Source of the DNA: Burkholderiales bacterium
Lineage (GTDB): Bacteria; Pseudomonadota; Gammaproteobacteria; Burkholderiales; Usitatibacteraceae
NCBI GenBank assembly: GCA_025359985.1
Contig: JANYDB010000104.1
Location: forward strand, 1-32,589
Direction of reading: 5' to 3'
Length of the DNA: 32,589 nucleotides
Part shown: one piece after another, positions 8,366-17,346 of the stretch
Numbering within the stretch: position 1 is the first letter of the stretch
Layout: the number at the start of each line of letters is the position of its first letter
Made by a program: the position numbers and the translations under genes
The notes under the pieces: generated by a model
What the model was told of the DNA's origin: nothing
The model's database searches: none
Seen by the model: only the letters and a program-made list of their open reading frames with translations

Positions 8366-9295
8366 ATGGACAAACCTGGAGAAATGCGGGCGTTTGTGCG
8401 CTCGGTGGAGCTGGGTGGTTTTTCGGCGGCGGCACGCGATCTGGGCCTCACCCCGTCGGCGCTATCCAAATTAGTCACGCGCATGGAAGACCGCCTCAGC
8501 GTGCGATTGATGAATCGCACCACTCGCAAGCTTGCGCTGACGGCGGAGGGCGAAGCTTATTTCGCCAGCGCTAAACGCATCCTGATTGATATTGAAGAAG
8601 CCGAAGCCGAGGTGACGCGGTTTAGTGATCACCCCAAAGGCATGTTGCGCATCAATGTGGGTGTTGCGTTCGGCATGCATCAATTGGTGCCCGCGTTGCC
8701 GCGCTTTATGGAAAAATATCCTGAGATAGAGCTCGATATTACGGTCACCGATCGTCTGGTTGATCTGGTGGATGAAGGCGCTGATGTGGCTATTCGTACC
8801 GGCGTGCTGCGCGATTCAAGTTTGATTGCCAAAAAAATCTGCGATATGCATCGGGTCATTTGTGCGTCTCCGCGCTACCTAAAAAAACATGGCACCCCCA
8901 AGACCGCGCGTGATTTGCTAAATCATAATTGCATTTCGATCAGCGGCGCGCCGCATCTGCGCAAATGGCCATTTGACACAGCAGATGGTATGGAAACGGT
9001 TGATGTAGTTGGCACGATCAACGCTAACAACGCCGAAACGCTGCTGCAAATGGCAGCGATGGGCGTGGGCATTATTCGCCTTGCCGATGTGATTGTGGCA
9101 GACGGTATTCGAGCCGGGTGGTTAAGCCCTATCCTCAGCCATATTCATCATGCCGAACCACTGCCATTGTCGGCGGTGTACCCACAAGGCAAACACAAAA
9201 GCCCGCGAGTGGCGGCATTTGTCAATTTTTTGGTGGAAACATTTTCATCGGCACCGTGGCGGCGCATTTCTGAAGCAACACCGCTTAAAAAATAA
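8366..9295 (+). CDS. LysR-family transcriptional regulator
   Basis: This is a LysR-type activator or repressor. The winged helix-turn-helix occupies residues 1-60 (FSAAARDLGLTPSALSKLVTRMEDRLSVRLMNRTTRKLALT), followed by a linker helix and a periplasmic-binding-protein-like effector domain (about 90-295). The length of 309 residues is standard. An AAAGG site six bases upstream fixes the start. The protein is of the CrgA/PecT-like group by N-terminal wording, which is a weak call. The flanking genes give no clear target: a minus-strand small gene lies to the left and an SRPBCC gene follows in the same direction after 180 bases. Confidence 0.92.
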   Translation: MDKPGEMRAFVRSVELGGFSAAARDLGLTPSALSKLVTRMEDRLSVRLMNRTTRKLALTAEGEAYFASAKRILIDIEEAEAEVTRFSDHPKGMLRINVGVAFGMHQLVPALPRFMEKYPEIELDITVTDRLVDLVDEGADVAIRTGVLRDSSLIAKKICDMHRVICASPRYLKKHGTPKTARDLLNHNCISISGAPHLRKWPFDTADGMETVDVVGTINANNAETLLQMAAMGVGIIRLADVIVADGIRAGWLSPILSHIHHAEPLPLSAVYPQGKHKSPRVAAFVNFLVETFSSAPWRRISEATPLKK

Positions 9296-9475
9296 AATCG
9301 CCACAAAATGAGGATGGCCGTAAACCCCAACCGCGTGCAGCACGCTAATGGTCACTTTACAAAATGACGCAAACGGGTGGCCATCTTGTCACACCTCTTA
9401 ATTGGGGTTTATCGCAATAATTTTTATCGAAGGCGTATAGTTTATTTTCGTGAATCGATTTGGAGGAGCCGAAAC

Positions 9476-10006
9476 ATGCGAATTATTATAAAAATACTTA
9501 TTGGGCTGGTAATACTGATCATCGCGACTGCGTTGATCGGATTTACCTTACCGAAGCAATTTAAGGTTCAGCGCACAGCTGTGATAGCCGCACCTGCCGA
9601 GAAAATTTACGCTTTGATAGCCGAGCCCAAAAACTGGCCGACATGGGGCGTTTGGAATCAGCGTGACCCGCAAATGAAAGTTGAATTTTCAGGGTCGGCC
9701 AATGGGGCTGGAGCCAAGTGGTCATGGCAATCAAAGTCGGAGGGCAACGGCGTGATGGAATTTAGCGCGGCTGATCCGAATAAGCAGATTAATTACAACC
9801 TTAGCTTTGCTGCTACGGGGATGGAATCGCAGGGTGTATTGAGTTTGACGCCCGAAGGTTCAAACACCCGTGTGGTGTGGACGAATGAAGGTGAGTTTGG
9901 CAAAAATCCGTTCATTCGTTATTTCGGATTATGGATGGATAGTCTGGTCGGCAAAGACTTTGAAAAAAGCTTGAGCAATCTCAAAACCCTGGCTGAAAAG
10001 TCTTAG
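9476..10006 (+). CDS. SRPBCC-family protein with N-terminal membrane anchor
   Basis: The start at 9476 follows GGAGGAG (9462-9468) with a seven-base gap, so the longer frame from 9377 is not needed. The 176-residue product opens with one hydrophobic segment (about 3-22, IIIKILIGLVILIIATALIG), then a START/polyketide-cyclase-like (SRPBCC) domain: APAEKIYALIAEPKNWPTWGVWNQRDPQMKVE, a middle beta sheet (GAGAKWSWQSKSEGNGVM), and the C-terminal helix VGKDFEKSLSNLKTLAE. Such proteins bind hydrophobic ligands in a cavity. The helix probably anchors it in the inner membrane or acts as a signal peptide. The ligand is unknown. Confidence 0.88.
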   Translation: MRIIIKILIGLVILIIATALIGFTLPKQFKVQRTAVIAAPAEKIYALIAEPKNWPTWGVWNQRDPQMKVEFSGSANGAGAKWSWQSKSEGNGVMEFSAADPNKQINYNLSFAATGMESQGVLSLTPEGSNTRVVWTNEGEFGKNPFIRYFGLWMDSLVGKDFEKSLSNLKTLAEKS

Positions 10007-10138
10007 CAAAAATCGTTGCGATTGGTTGTGGCGATTACAGCGCTACAAACACAGCGCCGCACTCACATCAACCATGTATGCAGATAAGCGCAGAATGGCC
10101 GGCGTGTCGCCCGCAAAAAAAATCGCCCCCAGTCAGTT

Positions 10139-10902
10139 TTGAAAGCAATCAAAGTGGTTTCTGCAAAACCGGAAAATGCGGAAATGTCTGCTGCAGATGC
10201 GCTCAACCATTTACTGATGCTGGGTAACGCAACGGTGGCGCAACACGCGCGAGGTTTTTTTAAAACCGGACCCGTCGAATATGGTGAGGGCGATCAATTC
10301 CTGGGTATTCGCCAGCCGGTGCTACACATTTCGCGCGAGACTTTCGCGATGCAGACATCGAGGTGGCTTTGCCGCTGTTGAAATCGTGCTGGCATGAAGC
10401 GCGCTCCCTAAGCCTTATGTTACTGGTCAAGGCGTACCATCGCGCCGCGCTTCGAGGCGACGAAAAAACCCAAAAGCGGATTTATGATTTTTATCTTAAA
10501 CACACCCGATTTATTAACAACTGGGATTTGGTTGATTTATCCGCAGAGCATATCGTTGGTGCATGGCTTCACAGCAGAGATCGGTCGCCACGGATCAAGT
10601 TGGCAACATCCAGGTCGTTATGGGAAAGACGTATCGCGATACTGGCCACGTTCCATTACATCAAAAAGGGTGAATATGCAGAGACCTTGCGCATCGCTAA
10701 ATGCCTGCTCAAAGACGATAAAGACCTGATCTAGAAGGCGGTAGGCTGGATGCTGCGTGAAGTCGGCAAGCGCGTGGGTGAAGAGGTTGAAAAGACTTTT
10801 CTTAAACGCCATTATCGGGCCATGCCGCGCACCATGCTGTGTTGCGCGATCGAGCGATTTGCTGAAACCAAGCGCCGACAATATCTGCGCGGAGAAATAT
10901 AA
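10139..10902 (+). pseudogene. DNA alkylation repair protein (AlkD-like), broken by frameshift and stop
   Basis: AlkD-type HEAT-repeat glycosylases remove alkylated bases. Frame one gives FFKTGPVEYGEGDQFLGIRQPVL; the remainder (FARDFRDADIEVALPLL onward) is in the -1 frame, so a base is missing near 10320-10332. Further on, NNWDLVDLSAEHIVGAWL, LWERRIAILATF and KAVGWMLREVGKR keep the family's Trp, Asp and Arg motifs. A TAG at 10732-10734 interrupts DLI-stop-KAVGW; one C-to-T change in a CAG codon would explain it. The 55 residues after it remain open and family-like to a TAA at 10900. The start may be TTG at 10139 or may also be damaged. Sequencing errors are possible but two lesions favour a decayed gene. 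Confidence 0.85.
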
Positions 10903-11033
10903 AAATAATTCACCTTTTTCCCGCTTTGAATCAAGCACAAATGGGCTTTGTCAACCGTATAATTGGAAACTCAAATTTTGGTTAAGCTAGTCGTTTTTAG
11001 CGCCACTCAATGACTTGCATTAGAACCGATCAA

Positions 11034-11056
11034 TAGACCAACCATTAGACCAACCA
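11034..11056 (+). repeat. Direct repeat upstream of the HbpS-like gene
   Basis: An 11-base unit, TAGACCAACCA, occurs at 11034-11044 and again at 11046-11056, one T apart (12-bp period). It ends 21 bases before the start codon at 11078. Its position suits a leader or operator element, but function is inference. Confidence 0.65.
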
Positions 11057-11077
11057 AGTGATCCACAATCCTGAAAA

Positions 11078-11482
11078 ATGAAAACAAAATCCTACTTGAC
11101 TCACGACGACTGTAAAAAGATTGCTGCTGCTGCTGAAGCCACGGCGCTTAAAAATAATTGGGCGGTATGCATTACCGTAGTTGATGATGGCGGCCATCTG
11201 CTGTGGTTTCAGCGGCTTGATAATTGTGCTCCATCCAGTGTGGCGATTGCGCAAGCTAAAGCAAGTAGTGCTGCAATCCGGCGCCGCCCGACCAAGTCGG
11301 ATGAAGATATGGTGAACAATGGACGGGTATCGGCATTGTCGATGCCGGGCGTGACGTTTCTGGAAGGTGGCGTACCCATCATGGTGGACGGTGAAACGAT
11401 CGGCGCGGTGGGTGTATCCGGCGTGAAATCGAGCGATGATGCGCTGATTGCACAGGCCGGTATTGATGCATTATTGAGCTAG
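11078..11482 (+). CDS. GlcG/HbpS-family heme-binding-like protein
   Basis: The 134-residue sequence matches the GlcG/HbpS domain (PF03928): an N-terminal helix, AVCITVVDDGGHLLWFQRLDNCAPSSVAIAQAKA, and a C-terminal GGVPIMVDGETIGAVGVSGVKSSDDALIAQAGI. Members such as HbpS bind heme or cobalamin, while others sit in glycolate operons and have no known activity. There is no signal peptide, so it is probably cytoplasmic here. It leads a same-strand group with a zinc-ribbon gene that begins two bases after its stop. Confidence 0.9.
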   Translation: MKTKSYLTHDDCKKIAAAAEATALKNNWAVCITVVDDGGHLLWFQRLDNCAPSSVAIAQAKASSAAIRRRPTKSDEDMVNNGRVSALSMPGVTFLEGGVPIMVDGETIGAVGVSGVKSSDDALIAQAGIDALLS

Positions 11483-11483
11483 C

Positions 11484-12272
11484 ATGCGTTGCGCTGGTTG
11501 CAAGAGCGGGATGGAGGCGCTGACACTGGTTTCGCACATCGGCACGAGTTTGACGATTGATGTGTGCTGGCCCTGTCATTTAATCTGGTTTGATCATCTC
11601 GAAAGCACATCGCTGTCGCCCGCATCCGTGATCGAGCTATTTAAACGTATTCATGAAGCACGCGATGCAGAACGCAATCTGGTTAGCCTCAGCATGCGTT
11701 GCCCTGCCTGCGATGGCGGCTTGAAACTGACTCATGATGTCGGCAAAAGTGGGCCATTTTCTTATTACCGTTGTGAGGCGGGTGATGGGCGCATCACTAG
11801 TTTTACGCAATTTTTGCGAGAGAAAAATTTCATTCGCAGCTTAAGTGCGGTTGAAATAAGAACACTTTCGGTGCAGGTAAAGCAAATTCGTTGCTCCAGT
11901 TGTGGCGGCTCAATTGATCTGGAACACGACACCGCGTGCAGTCACTGCGGCTCCGCAATTTCAGTGCTGGATAGCGATGCGGTTAAAAAAGCGCTGGCAG
12001 CACTCACGGCTAAAGCGATAATGCAACCAGTCGGCCCGTCGCTTTCGTCCACGGCTGAGAGCGGGGTAATTGATGCGTTGCTGCAGCGCTCCCGCACGGC
12101 TTCATCTGGCATCAATGCCAACAACGCCAACACCAGCGCCAACATTTCGCACAGTGGCCAATTATCAAACCCAACTTATGATTGGTTGGCCAATGCGGCT
12201 AGCTGGGGTCAATCAGCCGACTTGGTCTCAGCAGGCATTAGCGATTTGGTTGAGAGCCTGTTTGACTCATGA
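11484..12272 (+). CDS. Zinc-ribbon protein (TFIIB-type ribbon plus further CxxC knuckles)
   Basis: Three Cys-pair clusters are visible. Residues 1-40 look like a zf-TFIIB ribbon: Cys3/Cys6 and Cys28/Cys31, the second pair followed by HLIWFD, the typical end of that fold. A second unit begins MRCPACDGG at about 71 with a lone later Cys. A third has CSSCGG and CSHCG at about 137 and 155. The last 70 residues are Ser/Asn/Ala-rich (NANNANTSANI) and likely disordered. Zinc binding is inferred. The gene starts two bases after the HbpS-like stop, so the two are almost certainly cotranscribed. I do not recognise a specific function. Confidence 0.75.
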   Translation: MRCAGCKSGMEALTLVSHIGTSLTIDVCWPCHLIWFDHLESTSLSPASVIELFKRIHEARDAERNLVSLSMRCPACDGGLKLTHDVGKSGPFSYYRCEAGDGRITSFTQFLREKNFIRSLSAVEIRTLSVQVKQIRCSSCGGSIDLEHDTACSHCGSAISVLDSDAVKKALAALTAKAIMQPVGPSLSSTAESGVIDALLQRSRTASSGINANNANTSANISHSGQLSNPTYDWLANAASWGQSADLVSAGISDLVESLFDS

Positions 12273-12314
12273 TGTGCCGATCCCGCATCAACCGATAATG
12301 ATCGCCGAAAGCAT

Positions 12315-13052
12315 ATGAATCTGTACATCGTCACCGGCACCACCAAAGGCTTGGGATTGGCATTGCGTACGGTGCTGGCATCCGTAGATAGTAATCGCGT
12401 AATCGCCCTTTCACGCGCGCCTGATCAATTGGCTCATGCCGTGAACGCCAATATCCATGCGGACTTCAGCGATATTGCCTCGATTGAAACAGCTTTTGAA
12501 AAGATAGCGTCACTACTGGTGGATCAGCATTTTGAGCAGGCAGTGCTGATTAATAATGCGGGAATCGTGTTGCCCGTAGCCGCATTTGACGAGCTGAACA
12601 GTGTGGAGCTTGCTTACAATATCGCAGTTAATCTGGCGGCACCCATGATCGCCATGAGTCGTTTTGCGTCGCTTACTCGAGCCTGCGCATCACGACGGCT
12701 CATCATCAATATTTCATCTGGGGCCGCCCAGCATCCTGTTGCGGGATGGTCAGTTTATTGCGCCGCAAAAGCCGGGCTGGAAATGGCCACACAAGTTGCT
12801 GCACTTGAAGCTGGCACGCGTGACTCTACGCTCACCATCTGTGCACTTGCGCCGGGCGTGGTGGATACACCCATGCAAAGCCAGATACGCGCAGCGTCAG
12901 TGGCAAGGTTTCCGGATGTAGAACGCTTTCGCGATATGAAAACCAATGGTGTGTTGCGTCCCGCTGACGATGTTGCGCATGATATTGCGCAGCTCATCGC
13001 GAGCGGCAAGCTCACTCATGGCGGCAGTTTCGATATTCGCCACTTTACCTAA
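12315..13052 (+). CDS. Short-chain dehydrogenase/reductase (benzil or sepiapterin reductase-like)
   Basis: This is a classical SDR with a Rossmann fold. Cofactor motif TGTTKGLG is at 7-14, NNAG sits in the fourth strand region, and the catalytic set is Ser135 (ISSG), Tyr148 and Lys152 (YCAAK). The 245-residue length is normal. The first strand LYIVTGTTKGLGLAL resembles the YueD/sepiapterin reductase group, which suggests reduction of a carbonyl substrate with NADPH, but this is inference. It begins 43 bases after the zinc-ribbon stop and ends 12 bases before the next gene, so it is probably in the same operon. Confidence 0.88.
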   Translation: MNLYIVTGTTKGLGLALRTVLASVDSNRVIALSRAPDQLAHAVNANIHADFSDIASIETAFEKIASLLVDQHFEQAVLINNAGIVLPVAAFDELNSVELAYNIAVNLAAPMIAMSRFASLTRACASRRLIINISSGAAQHPVAGWSVYCAAKAGLEMATQVAALEAGTRDSTLTICALAPGVVDTPMQSQIRAASVARFPDVERFRDMKTNGVLRPADDVAHDIAQLIASGKLTHGGSFDIRHFT

Positions 13053-13064
13053 CGCCGGACCGTC

Positions 13065-13622
13065 ATGACTATGCCGAAAAAAACCCATACCAAACTTCAT
13101 TATTGTGATCTGAACGCCTGCGAAGGCATTTGCTGCAGCGACGGTGCGTTTTTATTGCCTGAAGAAGAAGACTTAATTCATCAGGTAGTAGCCCGGCATC
13201 CTGAGCATTTCACGCATCTGCCCAAAAATTATATTTTTGACGGCGAGTGGGAAGGAAATACGGGCCGCAAAACCGCGGTCTATCCTTTCAGCTATAAAAA
13301 CAAGCCCGACCATTTCGCTAACACCCGCTGTGCCTTTTCCGAGCAGGATGGAAAATGCTCATTGCAGACGCTGGCCGTCAAACTGGATAAACACAAATGG
13401 CATTACAAACCGATGGGCTGTTGGCTCTTCCCTTTGTCCTCTGATGACAAGGGTCTGGTGTCGCCACCCCGCACGCGCCGCGAAGATCCCAATAATCTGG
13501 GCACACGCTATCCCGGTTTTGCGACTTTCACCCCTTGTGGCAAGCATGATGCGAAAGGCAAGGTATGGTGGATTCAGCTCAAAGAAGAGGTCGCTGAATA
13601 TCGTCGGGCAGATGTTAGTTAG
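13065..13622 (+). CDS. Cys-rich DUF3109/YkgJ-like protein
   Basis: The N-terminus carries CDLNACEGICC (Cys14, 19, 23, 24), a CxxxxCxxxCC pattern like the DUF3109 and YkgJ (zinc/iron-chelating) families, and further Cys residues follow at CAFSEQDGKC, GCWLF and TPCGKH. Such proteins are thought to bind a metal or cluster, but their role is unknown. Start M1 or M3 (MPKK) are both possible; a GGAC site precedes. At 185 residues it is in the usual range. It lies 12 bases after the SDR gene on the same strand and probably closes the operon. Confidence 0.8.
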   Translation: MTMPKKTHTKLHYCDLNACEGICCSDGAFLLPEEEDLIHQVVARHPEHFTHLPKNYIFDGEWEGNTGRKTAVYPFSYKNKPDHFANTRCAFSEQDGKCSLQTLAVKLDKHKWHYKPMGCWLFPLSSDDKGLVSPPRTRREDPNNLGTRYPGFATFTPCGKHDAKGKVWWIQLKEEVAEYRRADVS

Positions 13623-13723
13623 TGACTGCCTCATGGCTTTCGACAGGGCCTACTTGATTAAAAATTGAATTTTAAAGCAATGCACTATCAGCGCGATAAT
13701 ATAGAGGCAAGCTGCGTTATGTT

Positions 13724-16048
13724 GTGGCATGCGATGACGTGTGGTGGAGCGTTGTAAGCTCTAATATGCGTTCGGATGTGATGTTGGCTGAGCGACGCTC
13801 AGACGCTATTTTCAAACAAGCTATCAAGCCGCTTGTCGGCCTGACCCGAAACAGAAATCTCATGGTTGAACCTCCTGACATCGCGGCACTGATCAAGCAG
13901 CTTCAGCAACTTGAGGCTGCGCAGCACGCTGCTCATCGCGATTTGACCAGCATAATTAACGCGTTCGACCAGCTCGAATCAGGTGTAATTCTTTATGACG
14001 CCGACGATCGCATCGTATTTTGTAACCGCCGCTTTCGTGAAATGTACGCAGGGGTTGCCGATTTACTGTTGCCGGGCGTGAAATATGTGATGGTGGTGAG
14101 GGCTTTTTATCAGCGCGGGCTTGAACGGCGTCCGCATATAAGGCAGATGGATGAAGCAGAATACATTCGTACGCGATTGTATAAACACCTTGATCCGGAT
14201 AAAGCGGATTATGAATTCTTATTGAATGATGACACTTGGTTGCTGGTGTCCGACCGCAAAACAGCCGATGGTGGCGTGATCGGGTTTCGTCTTGATATCA
14301 CCGCGCGAAAGAATGCTCAACAGGCACTTGCAGCCAGTGAGCAGCGTTTCAAAAGCCTTCTGGCTATGTCGTCTGACTGGTATTGGGAGCAGGATGAAAA
14401 TTTCAAATTCACGCTTATTTCCCGAAGCATAAATAGTTCCGCTAGTGTCGACCCTATTTTGCGTTACGGTATCGCGCGCTGGGAGATTGACTATGTTGGT
14501 ATTAGTAAGGAGCATATGGACGAGCATCGTCGGCAGGTTGAGGCACGACAGGCGTTCCGGGATTTCCAGTACGCCAGCACGCTGCCAGATGGTTCCATGC
14601 GCTGGGTCAGCGTTTCAGGCGAGCCGGTGTTTAATGCTGCCGGTCTGTTCGCAGGCTATCGTGGTGTTGGCAGCAATATCACCGAAAAAAGACGTGCAGA
14701 AACCCAAATTCGTGAATTGGCGGAGTATGATTTTCTGACCGGTTTGCCGAATCGCATGCTGCTGGGCGCGCGATTCGATTTTGCGTTGCGCCAAGCAAAA
14801 CGTCGCGGCGGTAACAGCCATAACAATACTAGCCATGATGGTAGTCACCACGATGCAAACTATCACAACGGCATGTCGCTGATGTTTATTGATCTTGATC
14901 GTTTCAAGAATATCAATGATTCACTGGGTCATCATGTGGGGGACCAAATTCTAGCTGAAACAGCGCGACGCCTGACCAACGCCACGCGAGCCACGGATAC
15001 GGTGGCACGTCATGGTGGTGATGAATTTATTGTACTGCTGCCCGATGTATGCAACGCCACTGATCTTGCCCACATCGCCGAAACACTACTAACAAGTCTG
15101 GGCAAGCCGCACACCATCGGCGACATGGAATTAACGGTGACGCCATCCATTGGCGTTACCATTTGGCCAGCCGACGGGGATGATTTAAATACGCTGATCA
15201 AAAATGCCGATCTGGCGATGTACCACTCCAAAGCAGAAGGACGCAATCAATACAGTTTTTTTCGCGCTGAAATGAATGAGCGTGTGAATGAGCGGCTCAT
15301 CCTTGAAAACGCGTTGCGGCGCGCTTTGACACGCAATGAATTTTCACTGGTCTATCAGCCGATCTTCAGCCTGCCAGACCGCCGTATCATCGGCGCAGAG
15401 GCGCTACTTCGATGGCACAGCGTTGAGCTCGGCATGGTTGAGCCTAGCCGCTTTATCCCGATTGCAGAAGACAGCGGCCTGATTGTGCCCATTGGTGAAT
15501 GGGTTGCCAAGGAGGCGCTTGCCCAGCTGCGTCGCTGGCGCGATGCGGGGCTGGATAAATTTCCGATTACAATTAATGTATCGGGCGTGCAGTTCAAGAC
15601 ACAACGTTTGGTTGAGGTGCTGGTGGCCGGTTTGGCGGAGCATCAGTTGATTGCGCAGGATGTGGAGATCGAGCTGACCGAAACCGCGCTCGTTAGTGAA
15701 GGGGATTCTGCCAACAGTACGCTGGACGCGCTAGCGGCAGCGGGGTTTCGTTTGGTTGTGGATGATTTCGGAACGGGCTACTCCAATCTGGCCTATTTAA
15801 AGCGCTTTGATATTGCCAAGCTTAAAATTGATCAGTCGTTTGTACGCGATATTACGACCGATCCCAATGATGCGGCGATTACCCGCGGTATCATCGGGCT
15901 GGCCAAAAGTCTGGGTCTGCGCGTGGTGGCCGAAGGTATTGAGCATACTGCGCAACTGGAATACCTGTTGGCGAGCGGCTGTGAAGAAGCGCAAGGTTAT
16001 TTATTATCCAAGCCGTTGGCACCAGCTGTTTTTCAGGCGCAGTTTTGA
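13724..16048 (+). CDS. PAS-PAS-GGDEF-EAL cyclic-di-GMP protein
   Basis: This is a dual-domain diguanylate cyclase/phosphodiesterase. Two PAS domains lie at about 80-200 and 207-335. The GGDEF site is intact at 431-435 (RHGGDEF), with an RxxD inhibitory site at 422-425. The EAL domain (about 515-765) keeps EAL at 559-561, INVSG, LTETAL, VVDDFGTGYSNL, KIDQSF, AEGIE and EEAQGYLLSKPL, so both activities could be present. No transmembrane segment is visible, so it is probably cytoplasmic. Residues 364-383 form an unusual His/Asn-rich insertion. The start is uncertain: GTG at 13724 or ATG at 13766 and 13862; none has a clear ribosome site. A candidate promoter is TTAAAG (13672) with GATAAT (13695). 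Confidence 0.93.
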   Translation: MACDDVWWSVVSSNMRSDVMLAERRSDAIFKQAIKPLVGLTRNRNLMVEPPDIAALIKQLQQLEAAQHAAHRDLTSIINAFDQLESGVILYDADDRIVFCNRRFREMYAGVADLLLPGVKYVMVVRAFYQRGLERRPHIRQMDEAEYIRTRLYKHLDPDKADYEFLLNDDTWLLVSDRKTADGGVIGFRLDITARKNAQQALAASEQRFKSLLAMSSDWYWEQDENFKFTLISRSINSSASVDPILRYGIARWEIDYVGISKEHMDEHRRQVEARQAFRDFQYASTLPDGSMRWVSVSGEPVFNAAGLFAGYRGVGSNITEKRRAETQIRELAEYDFLTGLPNRMLLGARFDFALRQAKRRGGNSHNNTSHDGSHHDANYHNGMSLMFIDLDRFKNINDSLGHHVGDQILAETARRLTNATRATDTVARHGGDEFIVLLPDVCNATDLAHIAETLLTSLGKPHTIGDMELTVTPSIGVTIWPADGDDLNTLIKNADLAMYHSKAEGRNQYSFFRAEMNERVNERLILENALRRALTRNEFSLVYQPIFSLPDRRIIGAEALLRWHSVELGMVEPSRFIPIAEDSGLIVPIGEWVAKEALAQLRRWRDAGLDKFPITINVSGVQFKTQRLVEVLVAGLAEHQLIAQDVEIELTETALVSEGDSANSTLDALAAAGFRLVVDDFGTGYSNLAYLKRFDIAKLKIDQSFVRDITTDPNDAAITRGIIGLAKSLGLRVVAEGIEHTAQLEYLLASGCEEAQGYLLSKPLAPAVFQAQF
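14813..14872 (+). other. His/Asn-rich insertion within GGDEF domain
   Basis: Residues 364-383 of the GGDEF/EAL protein contain five His and five Asn residues in 20 positions, between the first GGDEF helix (ends QAKRRGG) and the next strand (MSLMFIDLDRF). Most GGDEF domains have only a few residues here. The coding DNA shows imperfect repeats of AGCCAT-like blocks. Confidence 0.8.
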
Positions 16049-16123
16049 ACATGGTGCCGCTATATTGTTTTAAATTTTATCTTTTAATTTCTATCCCTTA
16101 TCAAAAAACTGTGACCACTCCAT

Positions 16124-16360
16124 ATGCCTACCTATAAGCTTCAAGTCCAAGACGATGATGCGCAACCGCAGAACTGGCGCGATGTAAAAAGCGCTGGCGG
16201 CCAGCTGCTGGTGTTTAATGAGGAGCCTTTAGCACGTGCCGAGCTTGAACAATTGTTTCCGGTGCTGGTAAAGCTCGAAAAATTTGCCGCCGGGCCTAAA
16301 CGAACCCGAGTCGTGGTGGTAAACGCCTACTCGGATATTGATGATGAAAAGGAATCGTAA
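16124..16360 (+). CDS. Small hypothetical protein (78 aa)
   Basis: I do not recognise a family. The protein is acidic and mixed alpha/beta by eye: a first strand (TYKLQVQDD), [32 protein letters not shown], and a last strand ([14 protein letters not shown]). No signal peptide or membrane segment is visible. The wording (input values, RDVK, strand-helix-strand) suggests a small cytoplasmic domain. Its stop is two bases before the aldo/keto reductase start, which makes cotranslation with it likely. Confidence 0.65.
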   Translation: MPTYKLQVQDDDAQPQNWRDVKSAGGQLLVFNEEPLARAELEQLFPVLVKLEKFAAGPKRTRVVVVNAYSDIDDEKES

Positions 16361-16362
16361 AA

Positions 16363-17346
16363 ATGGAATATCGCCGCTTGGGCAAGTCTGGTTTAAGAGT
16401 TTCCGCTCTGTCTCTGGGCTCGTGGGTTACCTACGGCAATCAGGTCGATGAAAAATCCGCCATTGAATTGATGAGTGCGGCGCGTGATCACGGCGTTAAT
16501 TTTTTTGATAATGCCGAGGTTTATGCCGCCGGAAAATCAGAGACGCTGATGGGTGCTGCGTTGAAAAAGCTCGGCTGGGATCGGTTGACGTATGTGGTCT
16601 CGACCAAATTTTTCTGGGGGCTACCCGCAAAATGGGGTGAAGGCATTAATGAGCGGAATACGCTGAACCGAAAATATTTGATGCAGGCAATTGATCACTC
16701 TCTAAAGCGCTTAGATCTGGATTTTGTGGATATCGTTTATTGTCATCGCCCTGACGCAAATACGCCGTTGGAAGAAACCGTGTACGCCATGCATGACATG
16801 ATCGCTAGCGGCAAAGCGCTGTATTGGGGCACTTCGGAATGGAGCGCGGCCGAGATCATGGCGGCATGGCAAATTGCGGATAAACATCATCTGCACAAGC
16901 CTGTTGTTGAACAGCCCGAGTACAACCTGTTTCACCGTCACCGCGTTGAAACCGAATATGCACGTTTGTATGACGATATTGGCTTGGGGCTCACCACCTG
17001 GAGCCCGCTGGCGTCAGGTTTACTCACGGGCAAATATGCCAATGGCATTCCGGCCGATAGCCGTGCCACCCTTAAAAATATGGCGTGGATGCAGGATCAA
17101 TTGCTTGATGCTGATAAAAATGCACGAGTGTTAAGTCTGGCTGAAGTGGCGCGCGAAATGAGCTGCACGACTGCACAATTGGCGATTGCATGGTGCTTGA
17201 AAAACCCGCATGTCAGCACCGTGATTACCGGCGCCTCACGCATCAGCCAATTATCAGAAAACATCAAGGCGCTGGAGATTTCATCCAAACTCGATCAACC
17301 AACCATGGCTAGAATCAGTGATATTGCGGGTGCGCACCATGCCTGA
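16363..17346 (+). CDS. Aldo/keto reductase, Kv-beta-like subfamily
   Basis: This is an NADPH-dependent aldo/keto reductase with a TIM-barrel fold. The catalytic tetrad is complete: Asp49, Tyr54 (DNAEVY), Lys82 (STKFFW) and His128 (CHRPD). The N-terminal [21 protein letters not shown] and the C-terminal [19 protein letters not shown] resemble the voltage-gated potassium channel beta-subunit group of bacterial AKRs. The 327-residue length is normal. An AAGGA site lies nine bases upstream. The last eight bases overlap the start of the next gene, a membrane protein of the Pycsar-effector type. Confidence 0.93.
   Translation: MEYRRLGKSGLRVSALSLGSWVTYGNQVDEKSAIELMSAARDHGVNFFDNAEVYAAGKSETLMGAALKKLGWDRLTYVVSTKFFWGLPAKWGEGINERNTLNRKYLMQAIDHSLKRLDLDFVDIVYCHRPDANTPLEETVYAMHDMIASGKALYWGTSEWSAAEIMAAWQIADKHHLHKPVVEQPEYNLFHRHRVETEYARLYDDIGLGLTTWSPLASGLLTGKYANGIPADSRATLKNMAWMQDQLLDADKNARVLSLAEVAREMSCTTAQLAIAWCLKNPHVSTVITGASRISQLSENIKALEISSKLDQPTMARISDIAGAHHA

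Noticed and set aside
10951-10963. Promoter with a perfect TATAAT at 10958
   Set aside because: No -35 box is found at usable spacing, so it was not listed as a feature.
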